Shown piece after piece: positions 30,848 through 37,381 of a stretch of DNA of 50,863 nt (the stretch's first letter is position 1; each line of letters starts with the position of its first letter). Location: IMG/VR virus record IMGVR_UViG_3300021061_000022, positions 1 through 50,863 of that record; one strand, 5' to 3'. The translations under genes and the position numbers were made by a program. The notes under the pieces are model-generated. The model was not told where the DNA came from and made no database searches. It saw nothing but the letters and a program-made list of their open reading frames with translations. The stretch is from a virus.

Positions 30848-31152
30848 GCGGCGTCCCCGGACACCCCGCCGACCTTGCGCGCGATGGTCAGGAAGTCGAA
30901 CCGGTGCGTGTCGTTGAGGTGGATCAGCAGGAGGGCTTCGTCGGTCGCCGACCAGTCACACACGCTGCACCGCTGCGGAGTGCGTGACAGGTCATACGCC
31001 GTATAGATGTCCGCGTTGACTGGGATCGCGTCGCTGAGAGCGATCACGGCGCACTTGGCCCTGTCGCCCGCCGTGGTAGGTACCCCGCGGAACCACTGCG
31101 GCACCCCGTCGAGCGCCGCCTTCACCAGCACTTCTCTCGCTCGTTCGTTCAT
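30844..31152 (-). CDS. C2H2-like zinc-finger protein upstream of ERF
   Basis: Encodes 102 residues. CSVCDWSATDEALLLIHLND then TH gives C62, C65, H78 and H83, the spacing of a C2H2 finger, rare in phages. The N-terminal 50 residues (VLVKAALDGVPQWFRGVP) form a small helical unit. Coupled by ATGA to both neighbours. Confidence 0.74.
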   Translation of the reverse strand: MNERAREVLVKAALDGVPQWFRGVPTTAGDRAKCAVIALSDAIPVNADIYTAYDLSRTPQRCSVCDWSATDEALLLIHLNDTHRFDFLTIARKVGGVSGDAA

Positions 31153-31328
31153 CGCACCCTCTCTTTCGTCAATCCCTCGTACTCGGCGGCATCGGACGGA
31201 CTCAGCGACACCCGCAGGCGCAGCGTCTGATCCCGCAGCGACGCCTTTTTCTTTTCCAGCGCGTGCTGCGTCGCGCTGATCTGCTTCAGCGCCAGTTCCA
31301 GGGCGTGCAGGCGGGCTCCGGGAGTCAT
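31149..31328 (-). CDS. Small coiled-coil protein
   Basis: Encodes 59 residues of heptad-repeat helix (LHALELALKQISATQHALEK) with a short second part (SPSDAAEYEGLTKERVR). ATGA overlap. Unknown. Confidence 0.68.
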   Translation of the reverse strand: MTPGARLHALELALKQISATQHALEKKKASLRDQTLRLRVSLSPSDAAEYEGLTKERVR

Positions 31329-31654
31329 GGGCGCCCTGCGGGCGAGTCGCCTTCGGCCAGCGCGAGAGCTCGTTCGGCGTCGTCGTATTCCCGACACGTG
31401 CAGTCCGGCCGGTCGCGGAAGTGCGCGAGCCGCATCGCACGCAGCGCTGCGACCAGCGCGTCGTGCGCGTTTACCGCGCGGACGATCAGGTCGGCGTTGG
31501 CCTCCATGACCGGCAGCCGCGACAGGACGCATTCATGCGCGACGACAGCCACCAGCGAGCCATCACCGCCTTTAACCGTGGCTTGGTCGTTACGGTCGGG
31601 GTTGCCGACCTGCCAAGGTCGCGCCGTCGCCTCTCCGCCCGTCTCGGGCGCCAT
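31325..31654 (-). CDS. Ea22/Ead-like protein
   Basis: Encodes 109 residues from ATG (TGATG). Opens MAPETGGEATARPWQVGNPD, then strands LVAVVAHECVLSRL, then ANADLIVRAVNAHDALVAAL, the best example of the repeated family core in this genome, and DCTCREYDDAERALAL. Ends SPAGRP on a hairpin repeat. Early accessory function inferred. Confidence 0.76.
   Translation of the reverse strand: MAPETGGEATARPWQVGNPDRNDQATVKGGDGSLVAVVAHECVLSRLPVMEANADLIVRAVNAHDALVAALRAMRLAHFRDRPDCTCREYDDAERALALAEGDSPAGRP
31329..31344. repeat. Early-operon hairpin repeat (loop TGCG)
   Basis: GGGCGCCCTGCGGGCG at the 3' end of the Ea22-like gene, overlapping its last codons. Confidence 0.72.
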
Positions 31655-31737
31655 CACACGCTCCCCAGCGCGAGCAGGAGGTAGAGCGCCCCCGTCACCA
31701 GCAGGGACAGGACGGCGGAGAGGAGAACGTCACGCAT
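31654..31737 (-). CDS. 27-residue transmembrane peptide
   Basis: A 27-codon frame (MRDVLLSAVLSLLVTGALYL to start) that is a single membrane helix. Overlaps the upstream gene by eight bases and the next ATG by one (TGATG). Confidence 0.48.
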   Translation of the reverse strand: MRDVLLSAVLSLLVTGALYLLLALGSV

Positions 31738-32005
31738 CAGGGGCACTCCCTTCGGGAGTGGCTGCCGCTGGTGCCGACACGGCGCGTCGAGGAACGAACA
31801 TCTTGTGTAGCGCGACGGCGCACTTACAGCACTGGGCGTGCGCGGCCTTGTACGGGTGGTCTTCGCAGTAGCAGTGCTCGCAAGGCGAAAACACGCGCGG
31901 CCTCCAGTCTTGCGGCGGCGGGAAAAACGACCCGCGCGCGCACTCAGCGCAGCGACAGCGGCAATTCGTGGGGTGCGGACAGCCGATGCAGTTGCACACG
32001 CCCAT
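31730..32005 (-). CDS. Very Cys-rich zinc protein
   Basis: Encodes 91 residues with 13 Cys among the first 62, e.g. CNCIGC, CRCRCAEC, CEHCYCEDH and QCCKCAVALH. Such density allows three zinc sites. Ends AATPEGSAPDA on a long hairpin (31744-31760). TGATG or GTGA start. No known family recognised. Confidence 0.74.
   Translation of the reverse strand: MGVCNCIGCPHPTNCRCRCAECARGSFFPPPQDWRPRVFSPCEHCYCEDHPYKAAHAQCCKCAVALHKMFVPRRAVSAPAAATPEGSAPDA
31744..31760. repeat. Early-operon hairpin repeat, CACTCCC-TTCG-GGAGTG form
   Basis: The stem sequence differs from the other copies, but the TTCG loop and place (3' end of the Cys-rich gene) are kept, so the hairpin rather than the sequence seems to matter. 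Confidence 0.75.
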
Positions 32006-32202
32006 CACGCGCCACCGTCCTTTCGTCTCGACGTCACGGGTGCCGCGACGTAGGCGCCCTCCGGGCGTTGCGGCTGCGCCGCGCTCGGCGTGGAGCCGGC
32101 CCGAGTGGCCGACTCCATCGCGGCAAGCGCGTCTTCCAGTTCGCGGATGCGATCCACCGCGCACCGGTCCACGATGGTGTTGCCGCACTTGCAGCGGATC
32201 AC
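32005..32202 (-). CDS. Small zinc-knuckle, helical protein
   Basis: Encodes 65 residues from GTG (GTGA). VIRCKCGNTIVDRCAVDRI holds three Cys, then ELEDALAAMESATRA helix. Ends in a Pro/Arg-rich part containing the QRPEGA phrase of the hairpin repeat. Confidence 0.64.
   Translation of the reverse strand: MIRCKCGNTIVDRCAVDRIRELEDALAAMESATRAGSTPSAAQPQRPEGAYVAAPVTSRRKDGGA
32053..32067. repeat. Early-operon hairpin repeat (loop TCCG)
   Basis: GGCGCCCTCCGGGCG within the last third of the 65-residue gene. Confidence 0.7.
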
Positions 32203-32648
32203 CCCTGCGAGGAACCGAGCGCGGCGCGCACGCCGGGGACGCTGTGACGGGTGCGGGCGACGCGGCGGGCACTCCGCTTCCCCGCCGGCACCGCCGTGCG
32301 CGAACCGAGCCGCTGCTGCCCGCCGGGAGGGTTCAGCCAGTAGTCGCCCGGCTTGAACTCCACGCCGCGGTCGAACGACACGATCTCGCGCTGCACGGAC
32401 GGCGGGACGACGTAGCGCGTGGCGCGCGGCCCTTTGACGAGATACGCCACGGAGTGCGACAGGAGCACGCCATCGAGGTTGAACTTCCGCCGGCAGGCCA
32501 CCGCCATCGCACACGTCTGATGGCTCTTGCGCCGCCCCTTCCGCGCATCGGCCGGCGTCACTTCGATCTCGATGGGACCGTGCGCGTCCGTGACCTTCTT
32601 CACGCCCGGAAAGTGCTTCTGAACGATGCCGAGACTATTCATTGCCAC
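32199..32648 (-). CDS. Conserved-type phage hypothetical protein
   Basis: Encodes 149 residues from GTG at 32648 (GGAG six bases upstream) or ATG at 32642. Middle pattern: IEIEVTPADARKGRRKSHQT, CAMAVACRRKF, SHSVAYLVKGPRATRYVVPP, REIVSFDRGVEFKPGDYWLN. I have seen this arrangement (C-A-x-A then a 'FDRG' loop) in other phage unknowns. C-terminus is basic and unstructured. Function unknown. Confidence 0.76.
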   Translation of the reverse strand: MAMNSLGIVQKHFPGVKKVTDAHGPIEIEVTPADARKGRRKSHQTCAMAVACRRKFNLDGVLLSHSVAYLVKGPRATRYVVPPSVQREIVSFDRGVEFKPGDYWLNPPGGQQRLGSRTAVPAGKRSARRVARTRHSVPGVRAALGSSQG

Positions 32649-32862
32649 CCTGGACTCCCCCTTCAGTTGGTGTTGTGTTGACTGCTTCTCCGCGCGCCTC
32701 GCGCGCCCCCCGCCCCGGACAGGGCTTCGTCCACTGGCTCCCCGGATAGATGCGGTCGCACCGGGCGCAGTGGAACCAGCCCTCGGGCAGCTCCCCGTCC
32801 GGGTGGAGGAACGACACCGCGTGCGTCATCCGCTCGTCCTCGATCCACACCGCGTCGTCCAT
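32635..32862 (-). CDS. Zinc-knuckle hypothetical protein
   Basis: Encodes 75 residues: HAVSFLHPDGELPEGWFHCA, then RCDRIYPGSQWTKPCPGRG. HCARC plus a later Cys could bind zinc. TGATG at the start. Confidence 0.67.
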   Translation of the reverse strand: MDDAVWIEDERMTHAVSFLHPDGELPEGWFHCARCDRIYPGSQWTKPCPGRGAREARGEAVNTTPTEGGVQGGNE

Positions 32863-33266
32863 CAGGCGCCCTTCGGGCGTTGCGGCTTCGCCGCGCTTCG
32901 GTAGCCGGCGTATTCCGCGACCAGCGCGGCCTCGCACTCGTCGGTGCAGGCCGACCGGCCGCCGTACGTGTATTCGCCGCAGTTGAGACACTTCCCCGTC
33001 GGCTCTGGCGCGCCCTCGGGCCACGGCTCGTACTCGCCGGTGCCGCGAGACGGGAACTGCGCGACGGTCGGATCGACTACGCGCCCGTCTGGCGCCACGA
33101 GCCACCAATGCGCGCGGCGTCCCCACATCGGGCAGTGGTAGTGCCCGCGCACCCGGCGTAGTTCGGGAAACTCCTCCGCCATCGTCGCGGTGATTGCCGC
33201 GCACAGGCCGATGGGGTCCGCCGGCACCTCGGCGCGAATCCAGTCCTCGTACCGCTCGTCACTCAT
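32862..33266 (-). CDS. Papain-like-fold candidate with C-terminal zinc knuckle
   Basis: Encodes 134 residues. The order C (in PIGLCAAITATMAEEFPEL), H (in RRAHWWLVAPDG) and D (in RVVDPTVAQFPS) with an invariant-looking YHCPMWG in between matches a papain/NlpC-like catalytic triad in small phage proteins. The end (CLNCGEYTYGGRSACTDEC) is a zinc knuckle. It might cleave peptide or isopeptide bonds, but no substrate is evident. Confidence 0.74.
   Translation of the reverse strand: MSDERYEDWIRAEVPADPIGLCAAITATMAEEFPELRRVRGHYHCPMWGRRAHWWLVAPDGRVVDPTVAQFPSRGTGEYEPWPEGAPEPTGKCLNCGEYTYGGRSACTDECEAALVAEYAGYRSAAKPQRPKGA
32865..32879. repeat. Early-operon hairpin repeat, CGCCC-TTCG-GGCG form
   Basis: GGCGCCCTTCGGGCG at the 3' end of the papain-like candidate, just before its stop. 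Confidence 0.77.
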
Positions 33267-33460
33267 CGCGGACTCCACCGGACCCGCTGCCCGGCCAAGC
33301 GCGTCCGCGGCTCCGTCAGGGGATAGGCACGTGGCGCCATCGCGTCCTGCCGGCGGCACCCGCCACACCGCGCAGCGGTGCCCACGTAGCCGGTCTCCGC
33401 ATCCGGGACCATCTCCGTGTCCTCGAGGGCGTCCGGGGCGCCGCAGCGGTCGCACCTCAT
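33263..33460 (-). CDS. Zinc-ribbon small protein
   Basis: Encodes 65 residues. MRCDRCGAPDALEDTEMVPD and CGGCRRQDAM form a zinc ribbon (CxxC, 27 residues, CxxC), followed by a basic tail. ATGA on both sides. Confidence 0.75.
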   Translation of the reverse strand: MRCDRCGAPDALEDTEMVPDAETGYVGTAARCGGCRRQDAMAPRAYPLTEPRTRLAGQRVRWSPR

Positions 33461-33813
33461 CGGGCGCCCTCGACGGGCGTTGCGCCTTCGGCGCGCTCCT
33501 GCTCCCACTCGCGGGTGACGAGCGCCTTATGGGCGCGGATCAGTAGCAGGTGCTCGCGCTCGGTCTCAGCCTTCGCCCGCTCAAGCCGCTTCTCGGTGGC
33601 ACGCAGAAACGCCTGCCACGCGCTCTCGGGGGTGAAGTGGCACTCCTGCGGGTCGTGATGCGTGCGGCAGTAGAAGGCCAAGCCGCTCCGCTCCGTCGTC
33701 ACCCGCTTGTCCGTCTGCTTGATGACGCGCGCCCGCTCCAACGTCGCGCGGCCGTCGAAGACGTCCACCGCGTAGATCCACACCGCCGCTTCTCCGCCCG
33801 CCTCGGGCGCCAT
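33457..33813 (-). CDS. Hypothetical protein with Ea22-like start
   Basis: Encodes 118 residues. It opens MAPEAGGEAAVWIYAVDVFD; the first codons are almost identical to those of the Ea22-like genes. Then comes RATLERARVIKQTDKRVTTE, a Cys/His patch (YCRTHHDPQECHF), and a long coiled coil (RLERAKAETEREHLLLIRA). Ends TPVEGAR on a hairpin repeat. May be a chimera between an Ea22-like start and another gene. Confidence 0.7.
   Translation of the reverse strand: MAPEAGGEAAVWIYAVDVFDGRATLERARVIKQTDKRVTTERSGLAFYCRTHHDPQECHFTPESAWQAFLRATEKRLERAKAETEREHLLLIRAHKALVTREWEQERAEGATPVEGAR
33463..33480. repeat. Early-operon hairpin repeat
   Basis: Exact copy of GGGCGCCCTCGACGGGCG at the 3' end of the 118-residue gene, three bases before the next start. 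Confidence 0.8.
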
Positions 33814-34001
33814 CAGGAGGCCCCGCCATACGGAGGCCGCGGAGGATGCGCCTTGTGCGCCTTGGAGGCCCGGCCCCGCCCGCAGACGGTGCACCGGGGA
33901 TACTTCTGGTAGTCGAGCGCCCGCCCGAACGGGCTCTGCCCCTTGGCGTCCGACAGGATGCGGTCGTACTTCTTCTGCTGGAGGCCCGAGCGGTCCTTCA
34001 T
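33813..34001 (-). CDS. Small basic zinc-knuckle protein
   Basis: Encodes 62 residues: SGLQQKKYDRILSDAKGQSP, then RCTVCGRGRASKAHKAHPPR (CxxC with two His). ATGA at the start. Possibly nucleic-acid binding. Confidence 0.68.
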   Translation of the reverse strand: MKDRSGLQQKKYDRILSDAKGQSPFGRALDYQKYPRCTVCGRGRASKAHKAHPPRPPYGGAS

Positions 34002-34346
34002 CGGGCGCCCTCGACGGGCGGCGAAGCGCAGCCGTCCACGTGGGCCAGCAGGGCCTTTGCGCGCTCGGCCCAATACTCGTGGGCGAGCGTCGCGCCGTCG
34101 TCGTACGAGCACGTCGCCGCCTGCGCCATCAGGTCGTGGATGAACGCCCGCATCGCGTCGTGGTGGTTCACCGCGCGAACGATGAACTCGGCGTCCGCCG
34201 CCGGGACGACTTGCAGATGGCTTCTGCGGGTGACGCTGGCTGAGCGGCAGATCCGCGCCGCGCAGCAGGATCGCGCCGCCCTGACTACAGGGACTCAGAC
34301 TCCACGGTCGCGGCGTCGCTTCACCCGCCGCGTCTCGCGGCGCCAT
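33998..34346 (-). pseudogene. Ea22/Ead-like gene with one-base frameshift
   Basis: The first frame opens MAPRDAAGEATPRPWSLSPC, the family start. After about 45 codons the family core appears in the next frame: ADAEFIVRAVNHHDAMRAFI, then DGATLAHEYWAERAKALLAH and SPPVEGAR at a stop that overlaps the next ATG. The interval length leaves one surplus base. Probably a mutation or sequence error between about 34195 and 34240. Confidence 0.78.
34003..34020. repeat. Early-operon hairpin repeat
   Basis: Exact copy of GGGCGCCCTCGACGGGCG at the 3' end of the frameshifted Ea22-like gene. Confidence 0.8.
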
Positions 34347-34567
34347 CACTGCGCCTCCCGGAGCGCCGCGACGCCCGCACACCGCGGACACCGTCCCCCG
34401 TACCCGTGCCCTGCCGGGAGACGGTGACACCGGAGGCAGAGGCGGGTGTTCTCGCTACTCTGTCGAACTACACTCAGCGGGGGGTCCGCGCGCTCCGTAA
34501 CCCCGCGAAATGATGCACACGGCTGAGTAATCCTCTTCTCGGATCGGACGTCGCTAGTGCCCGTCAT
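34346..34567 (-). CDS. Zinc-ribbon protein downstream of integrase
   Basis: Encodes 73 residues; the ATG lies inside the integrase end. C-terminal LCLRCHRLPAGHGYGGRCPR then C forms a zinc ribbon. The N-terminal 40 residues are unstructured and have composition unlike the rest, so a shorter form from an internal GTG is possible. The integrase 3' region is a common attP place, but I see no clear core site. Confidence 0.62.
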   Translation of the reverse strand: MTGTSDVRSEKRITQPCASFRGVTERADPPLSVVRQSSENTRLCLRCHRLPAGHGYGGRCPRCAGVAALREAQ

Positions 34568-35606
34568 TCCTCACCTTTTGATCGTTCGATTGCTCTGTCT
34601 GCGGCCCGTTACCCTGCGGGACAGTGAAGTCGTTACCGAGGTACCGATCCAGGCCGACGTACTGCTGCTGGCGGGCGGCGTGGAGCTCGTCCGGGACGAT
34701 GTGGTCGTACGCCTGAATCGAGTGCGGATTGGCGTGGCCCATCATCCGCGAGCGGATCGACGGGTCGATCCCACCCCGGCGCCGGACGACTTCCATCGTG
34801 TGCCGGATCGTGTGAGCCCCGACGCGGAACCGCGTGATGCCGGCGCGCTTCGCGATCGCCGTCGCCAGGTGGGTCAGGCTCGAGGTCGTCATTGCCTCGC
34901 CGCGGCTGTTCGTCAGCAGCGGCTGATCGGGATGCACCCGCCCCTCGTTCAGCATCGTCGTGTGCAGCATCTCCACGACGGACGGCGACACCGGGATGTC
35001 CAGCTTCCGGCGGTTGCGCCCCCGGCCCTTCACGACGACGGACAGGTAATAGAGGCCGTTCACGTCGTGGAGATCCCCGACCTTCGCGCGCGTCAGTTCC
35101 AGCGACCGCAGGCCGGTGTCCACGAGCAGGGCGCGGGCGTTGCGCTGCCACGGCTCCGTCAACTCGACCGCGAGGAACGCCGCGAGTTCCTTCGGGTAGA
35201 GGTACTTCCGCTCGCGCTTGACCGCCTGCGGCCACTCAAACGCGGCCGTCGGGTTCGTCGTCATGTACGGCTTGCCCGTCCGGCTGTTCTTGTGCTGCAT
35301 CCCGTACTTCGCCAGCGTGGACAGGGCGGCCAGCTTCGTGATGATGACGTTGATGCTGACCCCGAGTTTCGCCAGCTCCTCCGCGAACCCGAGGGCCGTG
35401 TCCTCGTTGAAGGACCGCACCTCGTCCCGGAGCCCCGCCGTCTTCGTCACGTAGTCCACGAATTGGCGCCACGTGCGCTCGTACGAGCGGATCGTCAGCG
35501 GCGAGTAGTCCTTGTAGGTGAGCAGATGGGTCGAGCAGGCTTTGTAGAGGTCGGTAATCATGGCGTCGGGGGCCTCCAGGCCGTACGGGATGCGAACCCG
35601 CGGCAT
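34554..35606 (-). CDS. int: Tyrosine-family site-specific integrase
   Basis: Encodes 350 residues. Catalytic set: R167 (TGLRSLELTR), Lys near 193/201 (VVKGRGRNRRKLDIP), HxxR at H265 and R268 (AHTIRHTME), H291 (MMGHANPHS) and Y300 (IQAYDHIV). The N-terminal 120 residues form a SAM-like core-binding domain (SPLTIRSYERTWRQFVDYV). GAGAGGGG lies six bases before the ATG at 35606; a GTG at 35648 with a GTGA overlap is the alternative start. Inserts the phage into, and with a helper removes it from, the host chromosome. Confidence 0.93.
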   Translation of the reverse strand: MPRVRIPYGLEAPDAMITDLYKACSTHLLTYKDYSPLTIRSYERTWRQFVDYVTKTAGLRDEVRSFNEDTALGFAEELAKLGVSINVIITKLAALSTLAKYGMQHKNSRTGKPYMTTNPTAAFEWPQAVKRERKYLYPKELAAFLAVELTEPWQRNARALLVDTGLRSLELTRAKVGDLHDVNGLYYLSVVVKGRGRNRRKLDIPVSPSVVEMLHTTMLNEGRVHPDQPLLTNSRGEAMTTSSLTHLATAIAKRAGITRFRVGAHTIRHTMEVVRRRGGIDPSIRSRMMGHANPHSIQAYDHIVPDELHAARQQQYVGLDRYLGNDFTVPQGNGPQTEQSNDQKVRNDGH

Positions 35607-35644
35607 GGTACCCCTCTCGCCCGGTTGCCGATTTACCAGCAGGC

Positions 35645-35848
35645 TCACGCCTGTCCCCTCATCCACCGCGCGAACGCCGCCACCTCTGCGTCGTCGGCAA
35701 CGTCGGCGGCCTTGTCGCCTGCCATCGCGGCGAACAGCGCGTGGACACTCTCCTCGGCGATCACACGCCGGCCGTCCTCGAGCACGTGGCACAGCACGTC
35801 CACGCCGAACAAGCGGAACGACGCCGACCGCACGGCCTGCGTGCTCAC
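35645..35848 (-). CDS. Small hypothetical protein upstream of integrase
   Basis: Encodes 67 residues from GTG (GTGA): SASFRLFGVDVLCHVLEDGR (strands) and ALFAAMAGDKAADVADDAEV then AAFARWMRGQA helix. May be an excision or regulatory partner by position only. Confidence 0.66.
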   Translation of the reverse strand: MSTQAVRSASFRLFGVDVLCHVLEDGRRVIAEESVHALFAAMAGDKAADVADDAEVAAFARWMRGQA

Positions 35849-35997
35849 GCCCGCCCCTTCCGCGCATCGCGCTCGCGCCGCCACACCTCGAGCGGGTCCG
35901 CCGTCCCGCGCGCAGCGCGCCCCTTCGGCCGCTGAAGCCCCGCCAGCGTCACCACGGAGCAACTGGCGAGGACGAACAGCAGGAGGAGGTACTTCAT
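35845..35997 (-). CDS. Small lipoprotein-like peptide
   Basis: Encodes 50 residues: MKYLLLLFVLASCSVVTLAG has a lysine, a hydrophobic core and an LASC lipobox, then a basic, Arg-rich body. Exported and lipid-anchored if the lipobox is used. ATGA-coupled. Confidence 0.64.
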   Translation of the reverse strand: MKYLLLLFVLASCSVVTLAGLQRPKGRAARGTADPLEVWRRERDARKGRA

Positions 35998-36170
35998 GGG
36001 CGCCCTTCGGGCGAGGCGGCGCGCTCGTGCCGCACCGTCGCGTCCCACGCCTCGTTGTAGGAGTCGTGCGGCCCGCCTTCGTCGCCGCAGGAGCACGCCC
36101 ACCAGTAGTGCTGCCGACATCCAGGCTTCGGCTCGCGAATCTCGGTGGCGTGCGCGTTGTCCGACGTCAT
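35994..36170 (-). CDS. Small protein with Cys/His motif
   Basis: Encodes 58 residues: EPKPGCRQHYWWACSCGDEG and HDSYNEAWDATVRHERAA. A GCxxHYWWxCxCG cluster may bind metal. Ends SPEGRP on a hairpin repeat. ATGA at both ends. Confidence 0.67.
   Translation of the reverse strand: MTSDNAHATEIREPKPGCRQHYWWACSCGDEGGPHDSYNEAWDATVRHERAASPEGRP
35998..36013. repeat. Early-operon hairpin repeat, CGCCC-TTCG-GGCG form
   Basis: GGGCGCCCTTCGGGCG at the 3' end of the gene at 35994-36170; the rightmost copy found. Confidence 0.77.
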
Positions 36171-36343
36171 CGCACGCGCCGGTAGTCGAGTAACGCCACC
36201 ACGGGCACCGTGCCGTACGGCACCCACTCCTGAATCATCCGCTCCAGCTTGACGAGCGTCGCCGTCGCGCCATCGACCTTAACGACACGCATGAGGCCGA
36301 CAGACGTTTCAAACCTGTCCCCGACACGCACGGTGGCGTTCAC
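36167..36343 (-). CDS. Small strand-rich protein
   Basis: Encodes 58 residues from GTG (GTGA): TVRVGDRFETSVGLMRVVKV and TATLVKLERMIQEW suggest a small beta barrel. Unknown. Confidence 0.66.
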   Translation of the reverse strand: MNATVRVGDRFETSVGLMRVVKVDGATATLVKLERMIQEWVPYGTVPVVALLDYRRVR

Positions 36344-36588
36344 GCCCGGCTCCACGTCTCGAAGATCAGCCGGGCGGCGTCTTCGGCCGAGATCCAGCCC
36401 CACGCGGCCGGCGCGTTAATCAGACGACGCGGCCGACCAATCGGAGTGTCGAAGGCCGTCTCATGAGCCCTCGGGGCGCAGCGAAGGTCTGCAACCTGTA
36501 CTTGAAAGTCGCCGCGCTCCGCCCGATCACCCGTCAGCCACAGATACTCCGGCTTGACCTCGATCGACACGTACGGAGTCCAGTTCAT
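36340..36588 (-). CDS. Hypothetical protein
   Basis: Encodes 82 residues, starting MNWTPYVSIEVKPEYLWLTG, then RGDFQVQVADLRCAPRAHET and a helical end (WGWISAEDAARLIFETWSRA). ATG four bases after the previous stop. No motif recognised. Confidence 0.66.
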   Translation of the reverse strand: MNWTPYVSIEVKPEYLWLTGDRAERGDFQVQVADLRCAPRAHETAFDTPIGRPRRLINAPAAWGWISAEDAARLIFETWSRA

Positions 36589-36591
36589 GTC

Positions 36592-36861
36592 TCACGCCCT
36601 CCGTCGGGACGTCTGAGGTTTTCCGTCGCGCAGCGACGCCCGCATGAGGGGCTTCCGCACGTCGAGCCGCTTCCAGGCGTCGTACGAGTGAATGCGGAAC
36701 ACATTGGAGACGTGGGACGGGGCGCCGGCCTCGCCGCTCGGCACAAGCACGCCTGCGGGCGAGGTCGTCACCGCACCGGCCGATTCCGGCCCGCTTCTTC
36801 GGGGCGACGTCCCGTGAGGTCCGTATGACGATGACGCACGCGTATGACGTCGTGTGCTCAT
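36592..36861 (-). CDS. Hypothetical protein with disordered start
   Basis: Encodes 89 residues. The first 45 are Ser/Thr/Arg/Gly-rich and unstructured; SNVFRIHSYDAWKRLDVRKP looks folded. Weak ribosome site. A shorter start is possible. Confidence 0.55.
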   Translation of the reverse strand: MSTRRHTRASSSYGPHGTSPRRSGPESAGAVTTSPAGVLVPSGEAGAPSHVSNVFRIHSYDAWKRLDVRKPLMRASLRDGKPQTSRRRA

Positions 36862-36864
36862 GGA

Positions 36865-37110
36865 TTACAGCCGCCCCATTCCCGTAATCCCGACGTGCGC
36901 TGGCGCAGCATCCTGTGCTTCCACGATGCTGAGGGCGTACATGGTGAGTTTCCGAGCGAACCGCGAGGGTTCTTCCGACCGCCGCCGCGCCGCCGCGACG
37001 ATCCGGCGCCAGTCCGACGGCGTGTACCGGATCGAGTGCGGCTCCATCGACTCCATCGGCGGCAGCGCCTCGGCACGCGCGAGCGGCTTACGGTCAGCGT
37101 TCGCCATCAC
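36865..37110 (-). CDS. Ribbon-helix-helix-like small regulator (candidate)
   Basis: Encodes 81 residues. EPHSIRYTPSDWRRIVAAAR and SRFARKLTMYALSIVEAQDA resemble the beta strand plus two helices of RHH or mobilisation-type DNA-binding proteins. ATGA-coupled to the Cro-like gene, second in the early operon, so an early regulator is plausible. Confidence 0.6.
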   Translation of the reverse strand: MMANADRKPLARAEALPPMESMEPHSIRYTPSDWRRIVAAARRRSEEPSRFARKLTMYALSIVEAQDAAPAHVGITGMGRL

Positions 37111-37343
37111 GCCGCTCGCGTCCGTGAACGCCGACGTTCCTCGCGCAGCAGCGCCCGCTCAGCCGCGATCCACGTCGGTGCCGCGACGAGCAGCCCGCGC
37201 AACACACGCGAGAAGTGGCCGACGTCCTTCTTGGCCTTGCGCGCAAGCGTGTTCTGCGACCAGCCGAGGGCACGCGCGCGGGCCACCAGCTCCAAGCGTT
37301 TTGCGTCGATCTCAGCGGGTGTTCGGGGTACTGTTGCGGTCAT
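37107..37343 (-). CDS. Cro-like HTH regulator
   Basis: Encodes 78 residues. RARALGWSQNTLARKAKKDV and GHFSRVLRGLLVAAP form a Cro/C1-type helix-turn-helix (SQ..LA at the first helix, then recognition helix). First gene of the early operon, under the leftward promoter at 37353-37381, whose -10 is nine bases before the ATG. It would oppose the divergent repressor. Confidence 0.8.
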   Translation of the reverse strand: MTATVPRTPAEIDAKRLELVARARALGWSQNTLARKAKKDVGHFSRVLRGLLVAAPTWIAAERALLREERRRSRTRAA

Positions 37344-37352
37344 CGTTGGGGG

Positions 37353-37381
37353 AGTATCTACGAATCTTCCGTAGGTGTCAA
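37353..37381 (-). promoter_or_regulatory. Leftward early promoter
   Basis: TTGACA (plus 37376-37381, reverse) and GATACT (37353-37358, reverse) separated by exactly 17 bp. The transcript would begin about three bases before the Cro-like ATG, so the message is essentially leaderless. Two operators overlap it. Confidence 0.82.
37358..37374. promoter_or_regulatory. Operator 1
   Basis: CTACGAATCTTCCGTAG, an imperfect palindrome with arms CTACG/CGTAG, in the spacer of the early promoter. Its core ACGAA-TCT-TCCGT parallels operator 2; centres are 21 bp apart, two helical turns. Confidence 0.7.

Noticed and set aside
34346-34560. attP core downstream of the integrase
   Set aside because: The region is a plausible site, but without the host attachment sequence no core can be picked.
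34557-36185. 542-codon plus-strand frame opposite the integrase
   Set aside because: Shadow of the integrase; the minus-strand catalytic residues are decisive.
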